A stretch of 64,000 bases of DNA from NCBI RefSeq assembly GCF_900113225.1, contig NZ_FOZE01000002.1, forward strand, positions 806,001 through 870,000. The letters run 5' to 3'. The notes under the pieces were generated by a model. That model saw nothing but the letters and a program-made list of their open reading frames with translations. It was not told the DNA's origin and made no database searches. Within the stretch, counting starts at the first letter, position 1, and every line of letters starts with the position of its first letter. The position numbers and the translations under genes were made by a program. Origin of the DNA: Mitsuaria sp. PDC51 (lineage in GTDB: Bacteria > Pseudomonadota > Gammaproteobacteria > Burkholderiales > Burkholderiaceae_C). Below, piece by piece: positions 35,808 to 44,810 of the stretch.

Positions 35808-36281
35808 CTATCCGCACGACCACAACTGAATGGCCTTTTTCAGAACGTCGTCCCAGCACTCCTCTTGCACGACCGCCATGTGGTGCAGAGCGACATGGTC
35901 AAGGTACTCTGCGACCGCAAGGCGTTGTTGACTGCCGAGCAATGAGAACTCCTCCGACGAAGGACCGAGAGAGATGTAGTTGATGAAGCGCATCAGAAAC
36001 AGATCTCCGGATCTATCCCTGCTGCCGACCTCGGCGAGTTCCATCAATCTCGGCAGCAGGTATGCGGCGGCCTCAGGCACGAGGAAGCCCAGTGGCCCCC
36101 AGGAGACCAAGCCGAAATCCACCGCTTCGATGGCTTCACGGGGCCTCCCGCCAAGCATCTCCTCATATTCAATCCGCTCCGGCTCGTAAAGGTCATCAAC
36201 GATGTACCGGCTCGGCTGACGGAAATCGCCGAATGCTCTGTAGATCCCTGGGATCGGTGAAGACATCTCTTCTTGATTCAT
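35808..36281 (-). CDS. DUF6714-like small protein
   Basis: 157-residue acidic soluble protein. The Met at 36281 (MNQEEMSSPIP) is preferred, since the 55-residue upward extension is basic and lacks structure. The pattern of a helix IYRAF, an acidic loop, a Trp-containing SWGPLGFLVPEAAAYLLPRLM strand and a C-terminal helix with YLDHVALHH recalls the DUF6714 family of small proteins often encoded near toxins. It is convergent with the leader-bearing gene at 35127, with 105 bp between them. An immunity role is possible but not shown. Confidence 0.6.
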   Translation of the reverse strand: MNQEEMSSPIPGIYRAFGDFRQPSRYIVDDLYEPERIEYEEMLGGRPREAIEAVDFGLVSWGPLGFLVPEAAAYLLPRLMELAEVGSRDRSGDLFLMRFINYISLGPSSEEFSLLGSQQRLAVAEYLDHVALHHMAVVQEECWDDVLKKAIQLWSCG

Positions 36282-36531
36282 CAGCGCATTGTGGCGCTGG
36301 TGTCCGCCTTCGCCGTTCGATGCCACCGAAGCTGCAGGCTGGGAGCGCACGCTGGCTTTAGGCACTTGCCGGTCGCGAACCCGCCGGCGCTCAGCTCTCA
36401 TGTCCAGACCGAGCAGGGAAACGGTCTCTCGGATCAGACCAATCAATGTCCCGCGAGAGGCAGAGGCCGATCTTTCGATCCGCCGATGGCCGACTGGCAG
36501 GCGTCAACGGGACGCGCGAGATACTCGCCCG

Positions 36532-37971
36532 ATGGCCGACGAACCGACACGCCCTTCTTCCTCGCCCGGACCCGAGCCGAAGCCATTGGAAGGCCAGCAT
36601 GATGCGCGCCCGCTGTCCCACGAGCATCACGAGCCGGATTTCATCTCGGCCGTACGGGAGGATCTCTCCGACTGGCGCCAGTGGCTGTCCCGCGCCGTGG
36701 TGCTCGCCTTCGCCATCGCTGCGGGCCTGGCGGTGGTGCTGTTCACGTGGGTCAGCGACCAGGCCATCTCGGCGTTCGCCGCGATGCGCAGCTGGTCGCC
36801 TTGGGCACCATTGATCTGGACGCCTTGTTGCACGGCGGCGCTCGTCTGGGTGACCCGCCGCTTTGCGCCGGGCGCCGCCGGCTCGGGCATCCCTCAGGTG
36901 ATGGCCGCACTGTCGACCCGCGTGCCGGCGAGTCAGCGGGGACTCTTCGTGTCGCTGCGCCTGAGCATCGCCAAGCTCCTGCTCGTCTCTGGCGGCTTGC
37001 TCGGCGGCCTGGCGATTGGCCGGGAAGGCCCTTCGGTGCAGATTGCCGCGGGCGTGATGCAACACGCGCAGCGGTGGCTGCCGCGACGCTCCGCGCTGAA
37101 CCATGACGGCCTTCTGGTGGCCGGTGGGGCTGCGGGGATAGCGGCCGCCTTCAATGCCCCGCTGGCTGGCGTGATGTTCGCGATCGAAGAACTGACGCGC
37201 AAGCTCGAACAGCGCAGCAGCGGCCTCATCATCGCGGCCATCGTGCTGTCGGGCCTGATGGCGGTCTCGGTCTTCGGCAATGCGAGTTACTTTGGCCGCC
37301 TCCGGGTGGACCATCTGACCTGGTCTCATCTGCTTCCGGGTTTGCTGACCGCGATCGGCTGTGGCCTGGCGGGCGGCGTGTTCTCGCGCTTGCTGCAGCG
37401 CAGCCTGCTTGGCGGCAACGATCGATTCAGCCGATGGCGCGCCCGGTTCCCGGTGCGCTTCGCCTTCGCCTGCGGGCTGGCAATCGCGCTGCTGGGTCTG
37501 GTGAGCCAAGGCGCCACTGACGGCAGCGGCTATGAGTACACCCGCGGGCTGGTCGAAGGGCATCTCGACCTGCCGGTGCTCTACGTGACCTTGCGGATCG
37601 TGGCCACCTGGTTGGCGGTCTGGTCGGGGGTGCCGGGGGGCATCTTCGCGCCGTCACTGGCCATTGGCGCCGGCATCGGCAGCGACATCGCTCAACTCAC
37701 CGCCACCACCGAAGGCGCCGCCGCATTGATCGCCATCGGCATGACGGCGTTTCTCGCCGCCGTGACCCAGGCGCCGGTCACCGCCTTCATCATCGTGATG
37801 GAGATGGTCGACGGCCACTCCATGGTGCTGAGCCTGATGGCCGCCGCCTTGCTGGCGAGTCTGGTGTCGCGCTGGATCAGCGTGCCGATCTATCACCGCC
37901 TGGCTCAGGCACAACTCGCGCGACTGCCAGCCGACGCCGCGGAACCCACCAGTCCGCCCTCCCGCGCCTAG
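36532..37971 (+). CDS. CLC-family chloride channel/antiporter
   Basis: 479-residue polytopic membrane protein that moves chloride, usually in exchange for protons. The three selectivity signatures are present: GSGIPQ, GREGPSVQ (with the external gating Glu) and GGIFAPSLAIGAG. The FAIEEL segment keeps the internal proton Glu region of bacterial exchangers. No C-terminal CBS domains are present. The start at 36532 (MADEPTRPSS) precedes a 55-residue hydrophilic N-terminus; longer readings run into non-coding sequence. It is unrelated to its neighbours and may be part of the accessory block. Confidence 0.93.
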   Translation: MADEPTRPSSSPGPEPKPLEGQHDARPLSHEHHEPDFISAVREDLSDWRQWLSRAVVLAFAIAAGLAVVLFTWVSDQAISAFAAMRSWSPWAPLIWTPCCTAALVWVTRRFAPGAAGSGIPQVMAALSTRVPASQRGLFVSLRLSIAKLLLVSGGLLGGLAIGREGPSVQIAAGVMQHAQRWLPRRSALNHDGLLVAGGAAGIAAAFNAPLAGVMFAIEELTRKLEQRSSGLIIAAIVLSGLMAVSVFGNASYFGRLRVDHLTWSHLLPGLLTAIGCGLAGGVFSRLLQRSLLGGNDRFSRWRARFPVRFAFACGLAIALLGLVSQGATDGSGYEYTRGLVEGHLDLPVLYVTLRIVATWLAVWSGVPGGIFAPSLAIGAGIGSDIAQLTATTEGAAALIAIGMTAFLAAVTQAPVTAFIIVMEMVDGHSMVLSLMAAALLASLVSRWISVPIYHRLAQAQLARLPADAAEPTSPPSRA

Positions 37972-38029
37972 GCGCGCTTCGGTCACGGGCTCATCGCGCT
38001 CGCGGCCACGCCGGCGAGCGCGCGGCCAT

Positions 38030-38425
38030 TCAGTTGATGATCTCGCCCATGCCGGCTTCAACGCGAGCGCGAAGGGTCTCGATGAACTCGGTGTCGTACT
38101 TCTCCCAGTCCTCCAGCTCGCCCACGACCTTCAGGGCGTGCGTGCTCCGATACGAGCGCGTCGGATTGCCGGGGAACTTCTTGTCCGTCACGTTCGGATC
38201 GTTCTCGAAGTCGCCGAGCGGCTCGACGATGTAGACCCGCGGTCGGCCGTTCCCCTTGGCGATCTCGGCGGCGAGTCCGGCGCCTTTGGCGATCGCCGTG
38301 AAGTAGATGTGGTTCATCACCAGGCTCGGCTTGTAGTTGGACGTGAAGCCTGGCTTGAGCAGATCGCCGGACCGGAGGTCGGCTTTGGTGCCATGGAAGA
38401 AGGGCCCCTGATCGAGTGCCTGCAT
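38030..38425 (-). CDS. arr: Rifamycin (rifampin) ADP-ribosyltransferase
   Basis: 131-residue cytoplasmic Arr enzyme, which inactivates rifamycins by ADP-ribosylating the ansa-chain hydroxyl using NAD. The full-length family pattern is visible: GPFFHGTKADLRSGDLL, the YFTA strand (HIYFTAIAKGAGLAAEIA), RVYIVEPLGDFENDPN, KKFPGNPTRSYRS and the terminal VVGELEDWEKY. The Met at 38425 matches the usual start; a Met 15 codons earlier is possible. It is convergent with the CLC gene (58 bp). No integron attC site was seen beside it, so it appears to be a chromosomal type rather than a cassette. Confidence 0.93.
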   Translation of the reverse strand: MQALDQGPFFHGTKADLRSGDLLKPGFTSNYKPSLVMNHIYFTAIAKGAGLAAEIAKGNGRPRVYIVEPLGDFENDPNVTDKKFPGNPTRSYRSTHALKVVGELEDWEKYDTEFIETLRARVEAGMGEIIN

Positions 38426-38463
38426 GTGTGCTCCGTGCGGGGAATCGGCGTTCAACGCAGCGC

Positions 38464-39399
38464 TCAACACCGAATGGGGCGCGACAGGACGTCGTGCGCG
38501 GTCGGCATCTTACGTAGTCCGACGCGCTCGTCGACGCCGCGCGGAGCTCGGCAACGCGACCGCGCCCTGCATGAGCGCCTGAGCGACGCGATGAGCAGAC
38601 CAAGACCCGCGACGACCATGGCCGATGTCGATGGCTCCGGCACCGGCACCACGGGCGGGACCGCCAACGGCGGCGCGACGGTGGGTGGCAGCTCCGTCAC
38701 GGCCGGCGGCAGCACGAAGAGCGGCGGCGGGGGAATCGCTGTCGGCGGTGAGCCCGTTGGCGGCGGACCGATGGATACCCGCGGCGGGCTCACGAACGAG
38801 CCCGGCGGCGTCGCCGGCACGCCGGTCAGCGGGGACGGCGGCAAGGTCGACAGCGGCGCTGGCGAGTCCCCAGGCACTGGCGCGGGCACACCGGCACCGG
38901 GTGGATCGAAGACCAGTTCTTCATCACCCGGCGGCCTGGCGCCACCGCCACCGCTGCCCGGCGCCCGCTCGATGCGGCTGACATTGCGACACACCGTCGG
39001 AACCATCACGCAAGCCGAGCCCTCGCAGTAGACGAGCGCGCGTTCACGCTGACCCTCGCTCCAACCGGCGCGGCTGACGGTGCCGCACACGCGGCCCTCG
39101 CCGAAATGCATGCCGCGGATGTCGGGCTCGTAATCGGCGCGGCCCACGATGCGATCGCGCGAGATCTCGACCACGTCGTCGTACTCGTGCGCGCGCATCC
39201 GGGCCTTGAGCCGCTCGCGCACTGCGGGCGGGATGTCCGTATAGCGATCGACCGCCGCGGGCACGTCGCCCATGAAGCTGTCGTGCCCCGGCGTATCCCA
39301 GGAACAGGCGGCCGGTCGGGTGGCGGTGGCGGCAGCCACGGAATGGGCGATCGCCGCGCCCATGGCCATCGCGGCCAGTCTGGTCAACAAGCGGTGCAT
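38464..39399 (-). CDS. MHFG-family PEP-CTERM protein with extended C-terminus
   Basis: 311-residue exported protein with a signal peptide (MHRLLTRLAAMAMGAAIAHSVA). The central domain (about 30-130) contains the family-naming tetrapeptide in RGMHFGEGRVC and four or more cysteines. A 110-residue Pro/Gly/Val-rich spacer follows, then VPEPSTSAM, a hydrophobic helix and an Arg cluster: the PEP-CTERM signal recognised by exosortase. Unusually, 38 further residues (CRARSRCRAPRG ...) follow the Arg cluster, where such proteins normally stop within a few residues. That may reflect a lost stop codon. Function unknown, presumably cell-surface or biofilm matrix. Confidence 0.82.
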   Translation of the reverse strand: MHRLLTRLAAMAMGAAIAHSVAAATATRPAACSWDTPGHDSFMGDVPAAVDRYTDIPPAVRERLKARMRAHEYDDVVEISRDRIVGRADYEPDIRGMHFGEGRVCGTVSRAGWSEGQRERALVYCEGSACVMVPTVCRNVSRIERAPGSGGGGARPPGDEELVFDPPGAGVPAPVPGDSPAPLSTLPPSPLTGVPATPPGSFVSPPRVSIGPPPTGSPPTAIPPPPLFVLPPAVTELPPTVAPPLAVPPVVPVPEPSTSAMVVAGLGLLIASLRRSCRARSRCRAPRGVDERVGLRKMPTAHDVLSRPIRC

Positions 39400-39536
39400 C
39401 GGCAGGGTGGCGGCCCTGGGGACCTTGTCGGAGTGGAAACCGACAACGGTCTGGCAAGTCAGATACCTGGGGGGCAGGACTTGCGCTGGCGGGCCGGGAC
39501 ATGCCGGTGCGTATTTCGGAGGCGCTGCCTTGAGGT

Positions 39537-40343
39537 CTAGTCGGTTCTGACTGAGCAGCGGTCGTCATACGGGAACAGGTCGGCATGGTCCTTCGTGCAG
39601 ACCACGAAACATCGGTTGACGACCAACTCACGGCGCTCCTGCGCGCTCAGTCCCCCGTCGTCCACATCACCCGGTGGAAGTTTGGACAGATCGATGTCGC
39701 CGTCCACGTTGAAATGGAACATTCCGTCTAGGAGATAGTCCCGCCGAAAGTCCGTTCGCCAAGACGAGTTGCTTCCCCAGCCATGGGCCAGGTCTTGATG
39801 CGGGCGCGTCTTTCTGCGGTGTGCCCAATACAGCGTTGATTGGTCCGCTATCCCCGGGGCCATGTGCGCCGAGCCAGCGGACACCGTGACCCCGGCACGC
39901 ATGAAAAGCATCGGGCCGAGCATCAGGCAGGGCCAGTGGTACTTCAGGATTCGAGCCGGTCGAGCGGGATCGGCAATGGGCGTCAGTCCGACGATCTCGT
40001 GATGGAAGGGCGACCATCGTTCGGAGTGAACGATGTCCAATCCGATGCATTGTGCGAACCGGTGGAATTCGTCCTCGGTGACCGCTGGCCCCGGCCACTC
40101 GCTGCCATCGGCAGACCCCGTCTGGAATCGAAGCGCGAGCAGTTCGAGCACACGATGGGCCGCATAGAGATGCCAGAGTTCTTCGCTGGACATCTTGGGA
40201 ATCGGAGTGCCTGTGCGGGCACCCAGAGATCGCAGCAGCTCGATTTCTGGGAGGTTGTTATCTAACCAAGGGCGCAAGAGGTCATCGAAGGCAGCCTGAC
40301 CTTCGTATTCCAGCAGCGAGTGATATAGAGATCGAAAGGACAT
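39537..40343 (-). CDS. Conserved-looking hypothetical protein
   Basis: 268 residues, soluble, no signal peptide. Start taken at 40343 (MSFRSLYHSLLEYEGQ) because the 64 residues of the longer reading are arginine-rich and overlap the DUF6404 gene. Sequence is rich in Trp/His (GLTPIADPARPARIL, HWPCLMLGPMLFMRAG, YWAHRRKTRPHQDLAHGWG), suggesting a compact enzyme-like domain, but I do not recognise the family. It lies 79 bp after the DUF6404 gene on the same strand. Confidence 0.55.
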   Translation of the reverse strand: MSFRSLYHSLLEYEGQAAFDDLLRPWLDNNLPEIELLRSLGARTGTPIPKMSSEELWHLYAAHRVLELLALRFQTGSADGSEWPGPAVTEDEFHRFAQCIGLDIVHSERWSPFHHEIVGLTPIADPARPARILKYHWPCLMLGPMLFMRAGVTVSAGSAHMAPGIADQSTLYWAHRRKTRPHQDLAHGWGSNSSWRTDFRRDYLLDGMFHFNVDGDIDLSKLPPGDVDDGGLSAQERRELVVNRCFVVCTKDHADLFPYDDRCSVRTD

Positions 40344-40422
40344 CTTCTCGGCGGTGTTCGTCGGTCTTGCGTAGGTCAGCCAGCGTATGTCCTCGAGTTG
40401 GGGCTGCACCGTTGCAAGCTGT

Positions 40423-40782
40423 TTAGACGCTGCTCCACGACGGAAGCCGATGACGCAGCCTTCCCGCTCGGTAATAGGTGGCGACCGCCGCTCCCCAGAC
40501 CAGCGTTGTGGCCGCACTTGCAAGAAGCACGGCAAGCGGCGACGTCGTCCATGTCTCGTGATCCATCATGCACAGCCCAAGCACACACAGGCCAAGGGGG
40601 AGCCCATTGACAAGCGTGACACCGCCGAAGCTCATGAAATGCGGCGGAGGAATCCGAATCCCCAACTTCCAATACGTTGGATACATGGGCGGAAGATAAG
40701 TGCCTCTGTCCATCCCTGTTCGCTCAAGGATGCGTAACGCCCGGGTCACCTTCTCTTTGAAAATTTCAGAACGCATATTCAT
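40423..40782 (-). CDS. DUF6404-family small membrane protein
   Basis: 119 residues from 40782 (MNMRSEIFKEKV); a Met two codons in is equally possible. The N-terminal helix RALRILERTGMDR, followed by YPTYWKLGIRIPPPHFMSFG and two C-terminal hydrophobic segments (LVNGLPLGLCVLGLC; LAVLLASAATTLVWG), matches the DUF6404 pattern of a short soluble helix, a PPPHF turn and a helical hairpin. Function unknown. The left end of the Tn7-like element lies only 37 bp upstream of the start codon, so its original promoter or operon link to glmS has been separated. Confidence 0.72.
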   Translation of the reverse strand: MNMRSEIFKEKVTRALRILERTGMDRGTYLPPMYPTYWKLGIRIPPPHFMSFGGVTLVNGLPLGLCVLGLCMMDHETWTTSPLAVLLASAATTLVWGAAVATYYRAGRLRHRLPSWSSV

Positions 40783-40814
40783 CTGTTGACAGAACGTCAG
40801 AGGCGCAAAGAGGC

Positions 40815-40819
40815 CCAAC
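40815..40819. repeat. Left copy of 5-bp target-site duplication CCAAC
   Basis: CCAAC directly abuts the TGTTCACGG terminus. The identical pentamer abuts the other end at 47325. Five base pairs is the duplication length made by Tn7 and its relatives. Confidence 0.82.
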
Positions 40820-40948
40820 TGTTCACGGACAATAAAGTCTGCGACACGTCCTCCCGGGAAGTGAGCCGGTGATCGATATGCAAAAGTCGGCGGCTCATCG
40901 TTGATGAGGCAGATTGATTGCGCTGGGGCAGCAATAAAGTCTGCGACA
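40820..40948. repeat. Left end of the element with TnsB-site-like repeats
   Basis: CAATAAAGTCTGCGACA occurs at 40830-40846 and 40932-40948 in direct orientation, the first within the terminal TGTTCACGGA context. A degenerate third copy (ATGCAAAAGTCGGCGGC, about 40879-40895) lies between them. Three spaced sites over about 130 bp match the layout of the Tn7 left end. Confidence 0.8.
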
Positions 40949-41124
40949 ACGGAGCGCCCACTAATTGGCTTCTCCGATCCAAAGCGCCGATCTAACGGCG
41001 ACGCGGAGAGAACTTGCGGCGCGTGCTGGCTGGAAGAGGCCTCTTGCCCCCTCCTGGGAAAGAACTCTGATCAGTCACCCAGACCTTCTTGCAAGAGTTC
41101 TTGCAGTAGATCAAAGCTCCGGGA

Positions 41125-43740
41125 TCACGGCGCAACGAGCACTGCCGGCTTGATGCGAGCCCGCACGTCTTGATAGATCGGAATATCCGCCTTGGCTTCC
41201 AAAGTGACCGCAAGCCCGTAGGGGATTACCGCATCGAGGTGCGCAGTCGCATCCTTCTTGCACACGACGCGAATTCGCAGATTGGCGCCGTCCTCGAACG
41301 CTTGTATCTGGTTCTTCCCCTCCAGCACCTCGTGTTGCACCGTGCCCCGTTCGACTTGGTTATGATCCCCATCTTGACGGTCTAGCCTGAGAACTTGGCT
41401 AGGCCAGCTTCCTCCGCCCGGCTCCAATACCAGTTTGGCCTCGCGAAGATTCCGGTGACCCGGGTTGATTGGCGTCAACCAAGCAAGTGTCACCACTAGC
41501 CGACGCCAAATCTTCTGGGAAGAAAAGCCTACGGGTATCGGAAATGCATACTCGTGAACCTCGTTCTCACGAATCTCGCCGCATCCCAGTACCGTAGCCC
41601 GGCGCTCGGTGCAGGTCAGCACGCGCTCTATGTCAACCGCTCCATAGCCCAGAAACCGTGCGACCACCTGCTTGAACTGCCTTGAATTGCTGACGCTCTT
41701 CAGTGCTTGTTCCAAGTGCTTCTTTCCCGCGTCGTCCTGCTTGGCTCCGTGGACAAGCAATGCCTTCATCAGCACCGACATCAACGACTCGGGGATGGCC
41801 TCCCCCTCCTCAACACGAAGCCTGTCAAGCATGTCGTAGAGGCGTACAGCGCCGCGGGTCGCCAAAGCGGTTGCATTGCTTGTGCCTCGCGAAAACGCCT
41901 CATTCGTCAGCGCTCCCGGCTGCTTGCTGTCGAATGCAACCTTTTGCCCCGGAGCAAGTTGAGACTTATCGACGCGATAGCTGTTAGAGCCGGCTTGCAC
42001 TGGCGCCATGTAGAGCTGCCGTCCACCAGGCATCAGAATGTCCGGCTTGATCGAACGCCGAAAGCCAAACCCCAGCCGACTAGCCGGGCTAAAGAGCGCT
42101 TGCGACGGCAGGATGTCCACTCGCTGACCGATCTGGGGATAGTGGTCGCCTGAGTCGTCGGCATGCGCCGCGCCCACGGTAACGGCGTTCATTGACTCGG
42201 CAGGCGACAGTAGGCGTCTGGAAGAGAGGCCATTCGAGATTGCCGTCAGCGTAGCCTTGATCTTTTCCTGTTCGGAAAGAACTGCCCATTGCTGCTGGTT
42301 GAATCCAAGATCAATTTGATCGGCGTAGTTACCTGCGCTGACGCAGAATAGAACCCGATAACGATAGGAAAGCCAATCGAGCAATCTAGCCCATGGGCTC
42401 GGCGTATGAATGAATTCCCGCGCCGCATCTCCAATTGAGAGATTTACCACCTTCACAAACGGAGCCTGTGCGGGAAGGTCTCCACTGCCCTCAAACATGC
42501 GCCGCACAGCCACATGAATGCGATCCTCGAAGAACACACTGTCGGGCATGTGTTCGTCGTGATTGAGCGTCTGATGGTCAGGTTGCATTACAGGAATGCA
42601 ATACAGCTGCCGCCCCAGTGGCTCCGATTCTGGGTTGCTGCGATCACCATGCAAGATCAATGACGCCATCGCGGTGCCGTGCTTGCGTTCGCCAAGCTGA
42701 TAGTTCGCCTCAAGACCGAAGGCATCATCAACAATCACCCGGTCCTTCAAGGCCTCATGCAACTGCAGTGGCACGCCGTCGAGGAGCGCAGCTACCGCCT
42801 GCAGTTCACTGGCCCCCTCAGGGAACACACCGACTTCTCCCTCCCCCTCTCCGGAAGTGGCCAAGCTCTGCCCCGTAGGTCGGAAATACATGATGCTCGG
42901 AAACTTGAAGAGCTCAATGTCAACTTCCGAATCCGATGCTTCCACTTCGTCTAGCAGCCTTTTGATAGCGCCGGCCGGCAGCTCACCCTTCACTGCATGG
43001 AAAGCAATTTCAGGCATGTCGAGAAAAGCCCCCAGCGGCCGACCGCCTAGCCCCTCGAACAACGCTGTCAGCACAGTCTCGTTGCGTCTCCGCTTTGCCG
43101 CATCTCTCCTGTAGAAGAGCTCGACTTGGAATGTGATCAGCTGATTGGGCTGCAAAGGATCGACGAGATCGCGCCAGCGATCGATCATTCCTGTCTCAAA
43201 TAGCGTCTCTTCGATTCCCCATCGGCGCAGCACGCTCAACTGCTCGAACACTGCCTTCCATTTTGTCTTTCCATAGGGCAGCCCACGGCCTACCCTCCAT
43301 TGCCGCCATAAAGACAACAGTTCCTGCAAGCCAGCCATGTTGCTCATTGCAAGGAACATGCGCCCACTTAGCGGCTTGCCGGTCCGATTCCCCGTTTCGT
43401 CAAGTTCGTAGAACCCATCATCTGCAGCCTCGAATTCATCTAGCTCTGTCTCGCCCAGCCACTCAAGCCCAGCGGCTTCGATGGCCTGCTTGAAGTCCTC
43501 GACGCGCCCGACGACCTCGATGACCAAGACCATTTCAGGCTCTAGGCCAGCCAAGGCGCCGGTTAACGTTGCCTGATAGCGGGCGAAGTCCGCTTCAATG
43601 CTTTGAATCTGCCGCTCGACGCGAACCACCTGCGCGCCATGGCCCGGAACTCTTGGCGATTGAACCGGAAAACCCTGACCCGGGTCGGGTTGAAGCACCC
43701 GTTTATCCGGAAAAACTAGTAGTGGCAAATAGTCTGGCAT
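41125..43740 (-). CDS. S8-family subtilisin-like protease (subtilase), cargo of the element
   Basis: 871-residue cytoplasmic serine protease without a signal peptide. The subtilase domain spans about 330-640 with a full triad: Asp in RVIVDDAFG (residues 334-342), His354 in KHGTAMAS, the oxyanion Asn471 in SAGNYAD and Ser621 in SRGTSNATA. The 330-residue N-terminal region (WRQWRVGRGLPYGKTKW ...) and the 230-residue C-terminal beta-rich domain (GCGEIRENEVHEYAFPIP ...) are family-specific. It follows an AAA ATPase gene by 56 bp. Subtilase/AAA-ATPase pairs recur in defence islands, where the ATPase is thought to gate the protease. The target is unknown, and the defence role is inferred. Confidence 0.9.
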   Translation of the reverse strand: MPDYLPLLVFPDKRVLQPDPGQGFPVQSPRVPGHGAQVVRVERQIQSIEADFARYQATLTGALAGLEPEMVLVIEVVGRVEDFKQAIEAAGLEWLGETELDEFEAADDGFYELDETGNRTGKPLSGRMFLAMSNMAGLQELLSLWRQWRVGRGLPYGKTKWKAVFEQLSVLRRWGIEETLFETGMIDRWRDLVDPLQPNQLITFQVELFYRRDAAKRRRNETVLTALFEGLGGRPLGAFLDMPEIAFHAVKGELPAGAIKRLLDEVEASDSEVDIELFKFPSIMYFRPTGQSLATSGEGEGEVGVFPEGASELQAVAALLDGVPLQLHEALKDRVIVDDAFGLEANYQLGERKHGTAMASLILHGDRSNPESEPLGRQLYCIPVMQPDHQTLNHDEHMPDSVFFEDRIHVAVRRMFEGSGDLPAQAPFVKVVNLSIGDAAREFIHTPSPWARLLDWLSYRYRVLFCVSAGNYADQIDLGFNQQQWAVLSEQEKIKATLTAISNGLSSRRLLSPAESMNAVTVGAAHADDSGDHYPQIGQRVDILPSQALFSPASRLGFGFRRSIKPDILMPGGRQLYMAPVQAGSNSYRVDKSQLAPGQKVAFDSKQPGALTNEAFSRGTSNATALATRGAVRLYDMLDRLRVEEGEAIPESLMSVLMKALLVHGAKQDDAGKKHLEQALKSVSNSRQFKQVVARFLGYGAVDIERVLTCTERRATVLGCGEIRENEVHEYAFPIPVGFSSQKIWRRLVVTLAWLTPINPGHRNLREAKLVLEPGGGSWPSQVLRLDRQDGDHNQVERGTVQHEVLEGKNQIQAFEDGANLRIRVVCKKDATAHLDAVIPYGLAVTLEAKADIPIYQDVRARIKPAVLVAP

Positions 43741-43796
43741 CTTCCTCCCCTTTTGCTTGTAGTTGTCTAGCTATTCGTTATTTATTTCAGCTAGTC

Positions 43797-44810
43797 TCAT
43801 TCATCCGATGCAACTTCCCCTTTCGGCATCAAACGCTTTTTCCATTGCGCTAGTCTTGACATGGTGATCGCCTTGGCGTCGTTGATCTGCGTACTCAAGA
43901 CGGCGCGCCGCACCACGCCCATGCAAAACTCTTCCACTTCCGCAAAACTCAGACCTAGCAGACGTTTTGCGATCGTCTCAGCGGCCACGCCAAAATTAAC
44001 GTCGCATTTTTTGGCAATGGAGGCCACAAAGATAGTGAGCTGAGCACGCGTTGGCTTCGGCAGCTCCAGGCGAACTTGAAACCGGCGCCATACAGCGCGG
44101 TCCAACAACTCAGGGTGATTACTGGCTGCCACTACTACTACGTAGTCGGGCAAAGCATCCAGTTGAAGCAATAGGGAGCTAACGACTCGCTTTATTTCTC
44201 CCGTTTCGTGGGTGTCACCCCGTTCTTTTCCTAGTGTTTCGAACTCGTCAAAAAAGAGGACACAGCGCTGCGTCCTGACGTAGTCGAGAAGCGCCTTAAG
44301 CCGAGCAGATGTCTCGCCCAGGTAGCTGCCGATGAGCGATTCGTACCGGACAACAATCAGCGGCGCCATTAGCTCAAAGGCTAAAGCCTCCGCCACAGTC
44401 GTTTTGCCATTCCCGGGCGGCCCTGCGAGCAGAACGCGATGCATCGGACTTAGAGCATGTGCATGTAGAAGTTCCGCACGGTGCTGCTCTTCAACTAGCT
44501 CCCGCAATTGTGATCGAATGCCTTCCGGCAGCACCAAGCTATCTAATGAGCGCTCAGGAACAACCTCCGCCACCAAATCCTTTGGCGCTGCTCCGTAGGC
44601 CTGGGACTGCTTGGTCCTCTGCGCGTTTGATTGAAAGAGAGAAGTCTGCGCAGAGGCAGTTAGCAAAGCCTTCTCGAGACGTTCGGCCAAGACGCGATGC
44701 CCCTTGCTTTTCTCCTCCTGAATCAACGCCTCCGCTGATTTTCGGAACATCTGGTGGTCGCCGCCGCTGACTGCTCTCACCAAGGCAACCAGGGTATCCG
44801 CTTGAGCCAT
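43797..44810 (-). CDS. AAA+ ATPase paired with the subtilase
   Basis: 337-residue single-domain AAA+ protein. A helical N-terminal region (residues 1-90, MAQADTLVALVRAVSGGDH) may contact the protease or form oligomers. Walker A is GPPGNGKT (130-137), Walker B VLFFDEFE (184-191), the sensor-1 Asn is Asn231 in AASNHPE, and arginine-finger candidates lie in VWRRF. The fold is that of FtsH/spastin-like remodelling ATPases. It is the first gene of a two-gene operon with the subtilase downstream. It probably senses or unfolds a substrate for the protease. The 270 bp upstream hold the promoter, in which I saw no clear operator. Confidence 0.9.
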   Translation of the reverse strand: MAQADTLVALVRAVSGGDHQMFRKSAEALIQEEKSKGHRVLAERLEKALLTASAQTSLFQSNAQRTKQSQAYGAAPKDLVAEVVPERSLDSLVLPEGIRSQLRELVEEQHRAELLHAHALSPMHRVLLAGPPGNGKTTVAEALAFELMAPLIVVRYESLIGSYLGETSARLKALLDYVRTQRCVLFFDEFETLGKERGDTHETGEIKRVVSSLLLQLDALPDYVVVVAASNHPELLDRAVWRRFQVRLELPKPTRAQLTIFVASIAKKCDVNFGVAAETIAKRLLGLSFAEVEEFCMGVVRRAVLSTQINDAKAITMSRLAQWKKRLMPKGEVASDE

